This document shows positions 39,201 to 51,200 of a stretch of 64,000 bases of DNA, one piece after another (position 1 is the stretch's first letter; every line of letters starts with the position of its first letter). Both the position numbers and the translations under genes were made by a program. The notes beneath the pieces were generated by a model that made no database searches, was not told the DNA's origin, and saw only the letters and a list, made by a program, of their open reading frames with translations. The stretch is from NCBI GenBank assembly GCA_003586115.2, contig QVOM02000116.1, forward strand, positions 32,403,062 to 32,467,061, read 5' to 3'. This DNA is from Salvator merianae (lineage: Eukaryota > Chordata > Lepidosauria > Squamata > Teiidae).

Positions 39201-42200
39201 TTACTTGGAAGTTGGCAGCACTGCCTTTTCTTTCCCACCTAACTGGTATCTTCTGCACCGCAATTCTTTACTTTATCAAATGAGAACACGTTTCAGTTAT
39301 TTCCGGGGATATAATAAAAAAAGACATATTATACAGAAGAGGACAGTGACAAACTGAGACAAGATCGTGAAGAGTAGGGACATTTCATTGACAACTAAGA
39401 TGAAAATAGCTAAGACAATGAGCTTTCTTGAACGATGAGAAAAAGTGAGAGGAAAAAAGATTAATGCCTGTTCTGAAAGTCACCGTTTAAACTTTGTTCG
39501 TATTCTGTTGATTTTACTGTATGTATCAGTAGCTTAAAGGGCTGGGCACCCAGAATAGGGCCTTTTCAGTGGTGGTGCCCAGACTGTGGAACTCTCTTCC
39601 CCCTGAGGTGCATCAAGCTTCTTCACTTTACATCTTTAGGAGAGCAGTAAGGATGTACTATTTATCCTTGCCTTTGGTTTTTCATTTTATAAAACAAGTG
39701 ACTGAGAAGGGACATATGAATGTGTACTGCAGGAAAGGTAGGTGTGACGGTTTTGTTCACTTCCCAATGAAACTGAATCTTGGAAGAATCAGGACAGATA
39801 AAGGCAGTAGTTCTTCATGCAACTAATACTTAAAACAGTCAAATTGATTGCTACAAGACTTAGGCCCTTTCTGCACTTGGCTTTATTCTGGATTATATCC
39901 AAGAATAGCCACATGCTAGCGCAGATCACAACAGACCCTGGGTGGGGTCTGCCATAGTTTATACTAGCATGCAGACAGGAGGTCCCTGTTACAAGATATA
40001 ATCTAGAATAAGGCCAAGTGCAGAAAGGGCCCTAGTGTTGACTCATCGGTTTGGATGGCTTCAATAGGTGTATGGCTACTAGCTAGAGGTATGCCAAACG
40101 CTCTTTCAAAAAATGCAAAAGAGCCATGCATCCTCACAACAGAGCCTGGCATTCAGGTACACTGGTGTGCTTTCTGGAGCAATTGCACAGGTGCAGTTGT
40201 GTGAAGTCTGTGCTTCCCAGCCCTCTAAAGTAAGTGAATCTAAACTGCACAGTACCGTGCAATGTCACCTCATTATTGCTGCACTTTTACTTGCTGTGAT
40301 GGCCCTCCAGGAGAGCATTTGGAGCTCTCAGCAGAGCCACTGTTGGTGCTTTCCCAAGCCAAAGTGGGCCAGGCAGACCACTGATCTGCTCCCAAAATGT
40401 GTGTGTCATAGTGATGGCATCATTAACAAGAGAGATGAAGCATTCCCTTGCTTCCACAGACTCTTACACAGGTGCAGCCAGGCAAGGGCTCTTGTCCCTT
40501 CCTAGAGGCCCAGCAAAGGCACACTTAAGCACCTGAACTCTGTTGAAGGGGCACTTATCTGTTTCAAGCTACCTGAAGAAGAACTTTGCATATTTCTATT
40601 ATTAGCCCCATTGCAATGTGATTATGTCTGGAACGAGAGGCAACTTTCCTCTAAAAGTAGCTTGGGGTACAATACGAAAGGAGTGATACTTGTCTACATA
40701 TCCTGCTTGTCAGCTTCCATGTGTGACCAATTTGTCACTGGGAGAATGGACTGCTAGAGTTTGAGTCACTGGTCAGATCCAGCAAGGCATTTCTTGTGTT
40801 CTCATATAGGAGAATGAACTTGGAACAGTTATGCAAAGAAAAAACAAGATAAATTTGCCCATACAATCACCAGGAGTTGACCCCAGCTCAGTGGCAATTA
40901 ACAGCATTTCAAAGTATGTATCAGTTAACATTTTTCTTCTTTTGTATAAGTAGAAGCAAAGCATTCAAAAGACACACACCTTGTAAAGGGTTGACAAGGA
41001 GGACTCATCAAAATCATATCAAAAGATAAGTTGTTGAACTCCTTCAGTGATATTCCCTACATAAAGAAGTTGGTTTGTTATTTTACATTGGACATGTTCC
41101 GTACTTAAATGATGCAATGAAATGTTTTGTTCGTAGTCCATTATGTTGTCATTTTAAAATAAAACTTCTAAATCCAGGTGTCTATCACAGTAACAGCCAT
41201 TCTCTAACACAGACAATGTCCTTTGCAGATTTGCAGTTACGGTTAAGTCTTGGCAACTGGCCAGCCACCATAGTGATGTCAGTAGGAATGTGCAGAGCCC
41301 AGAAGTTTTATTAGCTAACCATTTTCACAGAGCAACAGGATCAGTTCCAAAAATCCTCCCAATGAGATTAACAAGGCAAATCCAGTATAAAAATAATAAA
41401 TTTACAGGAACACATTTTAAAGCAAATTTTGAATTGATGGAGGTAATAAAAAATAGTACTTTGAAATAGTTAGCAACATTGTTTTGCAGCTCATTTCTCA
41501 ATTCTGTCCGGATACAGTTTGCTAGCAGGACATATGCAACACGCAGGATTCCAGTAAGCAATTCCAGATAAAGTTGAGAAAGCTTTTTGTCTCAAGCATT
41601 AGAGAACCATTTCCAATTAACTGAGACAATTCTGAGCTAGACTGATAAGAGGCATTATCCTGCCTTCACGTCAGAACATGCAGCTGAGAGAACCAGGATG
41701 CTGAATCTACCCTGCTATCAGGATATTTGATTCTCCTCCTACCTTAACTTAGTTTACTCTGAATTAAAACCAAAGTGCATTCATTGACCATGATTATCAT
41801 AGAAAACATTATCTCTCTTTCCAATTAATACAGCTACAAAAAATAGAAGTGGAAGTAGATAATTCAATTTGCTTAGCAGAAGAACTGTTAAGGTTGCAAC
41901 TAGGGATATGGCAAACAGCTGTAGAGGTAGAGAGCTGTACAAGCTTTATTCCACTGCTCTCTCTAAAAGCTTTACGTGACTCCCAAGCAGGGAGTCACAT
42001 CCAGGAGGTGAGGGGACTCACCTCTGTCACATACCTTGGTCTGGCAGCCATTTTATCTCCCTTTATGGGTGGGACTGCAATGTGTGTCAGCACACAATCG
42101 CACACACAGCCACACATGTGGGATGATGTGTGGAGTTTCAACCACTAGCATGAAAGCCTAAGTCAGGAGTTGGTAACATCCAGATTACTCACCTCAATTG

Positions 42201-45200
42201 TTTTTGGCCACAATGGTGTAGTAGGAAAGTTGTACGTATACACTTCATTAGCGACAGTATTCACATCCACAGCTGCAACAACTTCTGCAGGTATCCCACT
42301 TGCTAGAAATCCAATGGGGGCAAATAGAAGGGAAAGCAGTTGTGATTGTTTGTTTTAGAATTAAGATTCATCCAAACTCAAGAACTGATTCTAGTTCTTG
42401 AAATAAAGCTGCCACTCATCTGTTCCAGGGAAACTTGGTCACTCAGTGAAAGAACAGAGAGGAGTTGCATCTTCTTTGATTTGTAACCACTGAAAACTTC
42501 CCCCCAAACAGTCTATTTGCGGGCTATTCAGCTGCATAAACACAGGGCCCCAGGGTTTTTGAGGTCACTATGACAGCATTTGCTACAGCTGCTGAAGTTG
42601 AGCTATCAAGGACAGCACTTCTCCTCTTGCAATGAAACGTGTCCCTTTGAAAGTTTTTGTTTCTCTTTTTTTCTCTTTATCAGCTCAAAACCATAAGGAA
42701 AACCACCTTTGACCCTGAAATGCCCTTGAAGTTGTGTGCTGTGACATGTGGAAGGATGACAGTAAACTAAATTTGAAATTAATCCCATTTCCAGTCCGTT
42801 TTCATGGATAAAATGATGCATTAGGAAAGAAAAAGCTGTGAGACATTATGAGCAGCTGCTAGTGTTTAATTTGAGATACTTCATACCAAAAAGGAATCTT
42901 CAAAAGCTTACAGTTCTCCACAGCACACACAAATAACATGAGAACAGAAAACGGATACTAATTATTAACAGTAACATATTTATTACTCTCTTTATTTCTG
43001 ATGGCTTTAAATTATATAGTCAGAATTGATATCACTGTGCACAACAGGAATCATCAGAAGAAATACAAAGAAACTTTAGAGGTAAAATTCCTATATAGGC
43101 ACTCCAAAAAATAACTCAAGGAAGACCACAGGTGTGCAGAAGCCAATGAATTTGAATGATGCTGGAAGAGAAAGCAAAATAAAACGGGTGCTTGGAACGT
43201 AATCAGCAGGCAGGAATCATAGTGAAAAGGATAACCACAATACAGTTGTACCAGCTCATTCAGAAAACTGTTGACAACAATAAAACTGATTATTTTGTAC
43301 TGAATTATAGTTTAACATAAAACCTATCGTAGGTTGGGAGAAGATGTATAAGGAGACAGGGTTGGAAAAGACAAGCATGAGAGTCACTTTTAGGGCAGTT
43401 TTGCACAGCAAGCATACTTCCTTCTGCATGCTGGAACGGTTTGAAGAAGGCCCCTCCCTTGGCTCCTAGTATGCTTGCTGGTCCAGTATACCAGCCAGTG
43501 CAGAACTGCTGTTACTTGAAAATAATATCTACTGAATTCCATGGTTCTGCTTTAATTATGCAAAGAAGGACAACCTCCCACTGCTCTATGGGACTGGTGA
43601 TACCACCACTGCATCTTTCCTCCAATCAGCTCCAATCTATATGATACACAGTTAGAATCCCAGGTGAGGCAGCGGCTGCAATCCAATGACTATATATGGC
43701 TTGCATCATAACAACCAAGCAGCAAATTCCCAGTAAAAACAAGAAGCAGAGGTTATATGCTTATCAATTTAGACCATACTTAAACACTTGCAAAAACACC
43801 CAAACAACATAAACAGTACATCCAGCTATTTGTAGGTTGCTATTATTGCCACAAATGTCTTTTATGCTCAAACCAAAAGCATAGTAGGACTAGCAAGGCT
43901 CAAAGGATGCTTCCTATCTAGCCAACTGACATGAATAAGTGAGACAGAAGAAGTTTGTGGTACTTGTGGCATAGCATTCAGTAATGGCTATAGTTTTGAG
44001 CACTACATTTGTGAGTAAGGCTGAAGTGGTAACTCTGCGAAGTATGAAAGGCCAGTGACGGCTACAAAACTTGCTCATGAACCAATCCATAAAACTCAAG
44101 TTATCCTTCACCTTCCAGGCATTTTGCAACACTGCTGCTTATACTTTATACTACTAATAAAAATCTTATGGGAAAGGAATAACAGATGATCCAGTAATGA
44201 ACAGTTCCACCTTCATGAACATTCCTAAGATCAACATTCATTTATTATCTTCCTTAACATCTCACATGAGTGGCAATAATAGTACTTTGTACCAGCTCTA
44301 ATCATGTGCACCCATCTTGCCCTGCTCTGGGGATAACTCATACCTTGATTACTAATCAGGTAAGTTAACACTGACATCTAGTGTGAGTATAAAGCAGCTT
44401 TGGCAAATCAGTTCTTAGTTTATATAGAAATACGAAAATTTGAGCCTTCAACATGATGTCAGTGTGTCAGATGATTATCATACTCTGACTGGAAAGTATA
44501 TTTTCTCATGTACATGTATGGTCGGTGAGGTCCCATGTCAAAGGCCTCTTGACTATGCCTTCCCTCTGTAATAACAGCTCTCCAGATGTTTCTAAATAGC
44601 AACTCCCATTATTCCATGCCAGCCTCAGTGGGACTAGCATTGAATGGCAGATGTGGAGGGCTGGGTGCTGTTGTTCAGGAACATCTGGAGGGCCACTGCT
44701 GTGTGGTGCAAGAGGTTGTGAATAACTTGCCTGTGGCATTTGATAACTCTGGACAAATGGGGAGCGTGCCTTGTCAGATTGGTTTACTTTGAATTATATA
44801 CAACTTTCCTGCTGAGTTCTTGAATATCCCCTAGGTGATCACCAATGGTAGAGTCACCTGAACGGTAGAGTCACCTTTTCTCCCCTGCATTTTAGTGAGC
44901 AGGTCCAGATTTCTAAATGGTAGCCTAATTGCACATAATAAAGACACATATACATTCGTATTCTGGCCACTTCCCTACATAGGTTTTTAAATAAAGTAAG
45001 TGAAAGCTAGCAATTTTTTAAAAGACCAGTTATCAGCTCCCTGACAGGAACCAGCAGAGCTGCAAATTAAAACATATTATTTGCTTGTAATGTACTTGGT
45101 GCTCAGCTCAGACAATGTGTGTGTTTCTCTCAGCAAGGGCCTTTTAATCACAGAACATCGTACATCTGTTAGACTATTCCAAAATGCCAGTGAAACTGAT

Positions 45201-48200
45201 TACATTTATGCAACTAAATCTGCCTATTTCACTTGGAAGAAGGGATCATACAGAAAGATAAGGATTAGAAAATACACTTAAAGTGGGAAAGCCAATTCTC
45301 AAGTGAATAGATTGTTATTGTCATCTTGTTCTTTTTTATGAGTCCAGAGGACTATCAAAGTTCACACAACTTTCACACATTAATGGCCACATTTTCCCCA
45401 GTATATCCATGCAAACACTTTGCAGTCCAGTTAAAATAAACTCATCAGGAAAGCAATTTCACAGGTATCAGGACTCTGGAAGAAAAATATTTTATGTGCC
45501 CATTATTTCACCTATCATACACAGACCCTGCAATGTGGGTCACTGATTTGTTCAGCAACAAAGGGGGAAAGATGTATAAAATGAAGAATTAACTATGGCA
45601 TTATCAGAATTTGTATGGAAGCTTCATTGGTGGAGGATCTAATATTAAGCTGTGCTTCCTACACACTAGAGATGCAAAACCAAGAAAATGAGGGTTTATG
45701 TGATTCGTGCCTATGAGACATTTCACATATGATGCTCTCACGACCCCATCTTTTGCATTCTTCAGAGACCAGCTTTCATGTGATATACCACAGAAACCTT
45801 TGATTGTGTGAACAACATTTTAAAAAAATCTACAGTTTTTAAAAAACTAAGCTGTAAAATAAACAATTTAAGGGGAAATATCTCACAAGCGCATAAAACA
45901 AAGGAATGCACATGGTTTTCCACAGGATTGCTTCCAGAGTAAGATCCAAAACACGATAATTGAGCTTCCTGGCAAACTGGCCTCTCCTATTTGACAAATT
46001 CTCTCCAAAAACAATCTATATTTCTAACAGGCGTTTAACACTGATAGAAATAAGAATAAGGTAACTTTAGCATAAAGCAACACCACTTCTACTTGCATGA
46101 AGAAAAAAAGCTTCAAGCAAGGCTGACTAATCTTTCTTGGCTTGGGCCTCATCAACCTTCTGGGGACCAGAAGTGGTGCCAGTGGTGGGTGAAGTGTGCA
46201 CCCTCTTATAAGCACAAATGCATATGGATCATTTGCGGAAATGGATTAGTGTTCTTTTCTGCTGACTAAACAATCAAATAATGTATGTATTTGTGCGTTA
46301 CAAAGAGAAAGAGAGACCTGCCTCTTCCTGGGGTGCTGAATATTTCCTCCTTTCTGTTTTTACTGTCAAAACAGTAGAGGTTTCTGTAACATAAAATTCT
46401 ATGTGAGATTTAGCACCCCCTAAGAATCTAGGATATCTGTACCTGGGGTATCTACGGTTTCTGAAGCCCTCCAAGTATATCTTAGACCATTGCTCATGCA
46501 AGCGAGGGGTTGTGGGGTCTTAGAATATTGAGAGAATCACATATTCTCCACTCTGCACCTAAGATGACTTAGCATGAATTCACAGTATTTGCTGGATCTG
46601 CTTCTCCTTTCAAAACCTGTCAGATTGTTAAATCTTCTACAGTGCCTCCTAAAAAAATATCCTTGCTTTAAAAAAATGTAGAATGAAAAGAGGGCTTTTT
46701 CCATAGCTGTTCCTTGGAGATGTCATTTCCTGCCATTAGAAGCATGTCTGGTTACATATTTGGCTTCCTTCAATCATCTATCAAAAACTGATCTTTTGAT
46801 AGTAAGGAAATCCAGGTTTTCATTAAGCTACACTTTGAAATTTTTCTTTCAAACATATCTTGAACTTGTTTTTATTTTCTGAATTGTATACCATTCCCTT
46901 CTATTAGGTTTCCACTGGATATGTAACTTTGGCATGCTTAGAATAATAAATACAAGTAAACTGTGCATTCCATTGTCCAGGAGCAACTCTTGTGCATAAA
47001 TAGTTTCCTCTGAATATAATCCAGCTAGGGTGGGAGGGAGAGGGTGGGTTATACTTTAAATATGTTTTAGTGTTTTGTGTTTGATCATATACTGTGACCC
47101 ACCCTGGGACCTTTGGGTGAAGGGTGGGAGACAAATGCTATAAATAAATAAATTGACCTCTGGCCTTGCATCTGTCAATACAATGAAGACAAGACTGTAA
47201 AGCTTGGTCAGACTCAGATTATTTTTAAAACTGTGTGCTGCAGGATTTTTTTCTGTATCCACAGTTGGGGCAATCATTTGACAATGGACGCCCCCCAAAA
47301 GCCGTACATGATTGCACTCTGAATGAGCATTCAAATCCAGCAGCGAAAATATATTTCTGAGGAACGAAGTCTTAAAATTTTACGCTGCATCAAAAAATGT
47401 GGTGGTAGCCTGTGGATGCTGGTGTTTCCATTCCATCTCCAACCCATGGTAAAGGCATAGAATTTATTTTGGACATGCATTTTCTGGCCTTTAATGTGGA
47501 TTAGAGACACTGATGTGGCAGAGGCACTACCACCTCTACTGTGTGTGGATGCAGCCTGAAACTTCTCCATAAGATTAGCTTAGGCCAAGATCCTTCACAC
47601 TAAATTTTCAAACTAAAGAGTTTTATAGGTATTTGAAACACATTGTAAGAATTTCATAACAAGGCGTTCAGATCTGACCCAGGGACTGTCAGTAAGATGG
47701 CAGTTGTGGTGACAGGGTCATTGGGTGTCACATATTTCATCTTGCCAAGCCCAGTGCTGACCCATGATCCAATCGTCCCATGGCCCCTCTCCCCCACCCT
47801 GCTGATCCAAGTTCACCAGCTTGCACTCATACCATCATGCTTCTTCCTTTATTGTTTACTACAGTTTTCCCATGGAAACCGGAAACCAGAATACTGTGGC
47901 CATCTGCTATTCAAATTTCATTTGGCATCTGACCCTTTAAGTGCCATTCAAAGGAGATCAGAAGCTTCTCCCCTGAAGTCCTTTATATCTGCTTTATTTA
48001 GTACAAATAGAAAATAATCCTACCAGCCTAAGTTGTTATTGTAAGTCATAGCATGAAGCAAGCCTGCAGGAATGAAAAGATAAATCACGGTCTTTGCAAG
48101 CACAGCAATAATTGTTCATCATCCGTGGAACAATATGAAAGTTTCAGAAAGAGACTGCATTTTGTTCCTCTAGTCTGGGACACCTAAAGTTGTTTAAGTG

Positions 48201-51200
48201 ACTAGTTGTTCCAGATAGCAAAAAAGTTATACATTTTGTTGCGAAGGCTTAAACAATAATGTATACACAGACTTCAGCAGTGAATAAATCATTTTTTTTT
48301 AAAAAGACAACAGATTTGAATATTTTTTTTCACTGGTTTTTAGGGATAGGCAATTATTCTAATACTAATTTGAGATGAATCAATCTCTTTCCAAAACAGT
48401 CCAAACCTTTATAGTCCTGCTTAGCTCTAGCAAAGGTCTTCTCAGAAGTAAGACGTCCCCTGGCCTTTCTCTGCTAGTAACCCCTTCTCCCTAAAAGGGA
48501 AACAACTTCCTGCGCTGCTTTTAAAAACCAGCTCAGATCCTTCCTTCCCCTTTCTACTGGGAATGAACAAGATGGAACACTGAGGATTGCAGAAGACTTC
48601 CACAAGGTGGCTGGGCTTTTATATCTCTCCTCCAGGTGAAAGTGAAGGTCAGGTAGAGCAAAGACAGATTTTCCTCGTAAGTCTTGCCCCTCCCTGACAG
48701 CCTATGTATTGCCACTAGGGCAGAGGGACAGACCAGTTACCCCAGTATCGTATATTTTCAAGGCAGTTACCTCTGGAGTTAAAAAGGGAAGATGAATCTA
48801 CCAGTTTTGTTCATCTCACCTACTCTAAGGATTGCCATGCTATCTGAAATTATGGATAAAATTTCTCCATTGATTTTTAGCAGCCCAAGAAGACACCAGA
48901 ACATCGGTGTTCCACCAGAACTGGACCATGGGCATCAAAACCACTTCTGTGTCAGAGAGAATATTGTCAGAATGCTGAAAATAAGAGGACCAGCAGCACA
49001 CCAGACAGCAAAGATAAAGAACATTTGGATATTTGGCTGTGTGTTAAATAAATAAATAATAAGCTATGTACTTGTATTCCACATACTTCCTAACAACACA
49101 AGGGTCAATGAAAATATAGGAAGAAAAGTTTTAAGGCTCACAGATATAAATCAAGACCTTTGTACTCTGCTTCCCTGTGATCCTTTACTTTAAAACTGGA
49201 CTTGGGATGCCTCCAGACAGTAAGAAGAAATTCTGAGATCTTCTTTAGATCCCAGAATTGCCTCTCAACCCTCTTATCAGAAAGCAAGAGGCAATCCCAG
49301 CAAAATATCACATTCTTACCTCTATCTGGCTTTCCTCTTGCAAAATACCAATATGCAAGAAACACCAGACAGAGGTAAGAGCTGCCCATATTTTTTGTAT
49401 GCTTCCTGAATTCAGGTACTTTAACATGAGAAAAAACACCAGAGAAACAAGCAATAGCTATTCTGAAAAACCTGGCATCAATGCTGAATTTTCTGTAATA
49501 CCGATGTAGCAGGTTTTTGCTCTGCTAACCTGGGACTACACAAATATGTGTGGCAAGCCCCAGGAACATTGTGGGGTTTTAGCCACAACTGAAGGCACCG
49601 TAGGATTAGAAATCTGCTCACACAGAAGATGCTTTCTGATAGTGGTCCAGAAAGGATGACTTAAAAGAGAACATCTGACCACTTAGTGACTCAGTTCAGA
49701 AAACATTAATTTTGTAAAATGTTTTGTAGAAGCATGGTAAGAATGGTCAAGTCAATAGATTAAGAAATATATTTTTTTTAAAAATCATGGAAAATGTTTT
49801 ATTTTAATTGCCACAGGAAAATTTATACCATCTATGTTGACTAAAATCACTTATTCCAGTTACAGTAAAAACAAACGAAGGGTTAAAGAGATGCAGCAAG
49901 TTTGCTTGCTTCTTTGTTCCACACCCATCAGCAAAAATGAGAAGAGGGCAAATACTCTGTACATCCAATCAGACAAGCCTGCCAGAACAGATTTCTCAGC
50001 TCATGTCATAAAAGCCCCCCCCCCATTTCAAAAGGGGTGTGTGTTCACCACAGACAATATTTTAAATCTTTATATACCAAGACAAGCCTTCTTTAATTTT
50101 GCTAAGTACCTGCAACTTGCACTAACTTCCTGTAATATTGCACTTTCAGCTGACTAAACCAACAATCTTAAAGACATCATTTGTGCTTCTCTATTTGAAC
50201 ACAGCAAGACTGTGAAACCCTTTTTCCATTAAGGGCCTAGAAGGAGCCAGAAACCATTATTAATGATGAACTTGTCCTATGTATTCTTACAGCTGTTACA
50301 TATATCATTAATAATACTGTATTACAATTCATCTACTTTGGGGCCATCATGGAATCCACCGACTTTTAACTGGAGCAATATTATAACTACCAGTTATTGA
50401 CTATTCCTCAAAAGGAAGGCAAGACAGATTCTTCTTTGATCCAACAAAACTTCTGTTAAAGCTGAATGGAAAGCAGGCAGAGAAAAGATGGATATCGCAT
50501 CTATAAATTGTGAACACTGACCTCCAGCAGTGCTGACAGGTGAAGTGGACAGTAAGGAAGCTAAATGGAAATGGTGCCGGGACAGAATAAGAAGAGATCT
50601 TGATAGGTGAGCCACAGTGGTAATTTTCACACCCTGGCACACAGAATGTGGTGGACTGGGGTGGAGTGCAGCAGTGGCTGTCCACAGGACAGCTGCTCTA
50701 TCCTGGCATACCTTCAAAGCAGGGAAACAGAAATCCCCCTGCTTCAAAGTGGCAGGGGTGGGAGTTCTGAGGCGTGCTCAGAATCAGCCCCAGTGGGCTG
50801 CCTTCCTCATTTTGCTGGGCTCTGGCATGGGGCTGGGTTGTTCCTTCCTTTGGCACAGTCTGCATGGCAGGAGCAGAACAGAGGCTGAGAATGCAAGGGA
50901 AATGACTTCAAAGCGGTCTCCTGCTGACTTGCTCCTCCTGAATGTGGTTTCTGTGCCTGGTAATGGGCCAAGCTTGCAGCAGACATTGCCACTGTGCTCT
51001 CCAGGAGGCTGTGCCTCCAAGGGAACATGATGGCATGCAGACCTTGTAGTCCCAGACCCTGGCTGGCATGGTTCAACAAGGTGGTGTGGCAGTTGCCTAT
51101 AAGGTTGCAATTCTACATGAGCCCATGTGAAAACTGATCCCACTGATCATGTATACATTGGCTAACTCTGGACTGAAACATCTGTGAAGGAGAAAAGGAG

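Noticed and set aside
40113..40505. 130-codon plus-strand frame
   Set aside because: It lies in TRDMT1 intron 3 and has no recognisable motif; the Cys/Ser-rich composition looks random.
50394..51143. Cluster of frames up to 137 codons on both strands in TRDMT1 intron 1
   Set aside because: Several frames are open simultaneously because of base composition. There is no recognisable protein and no consistent splice signals.
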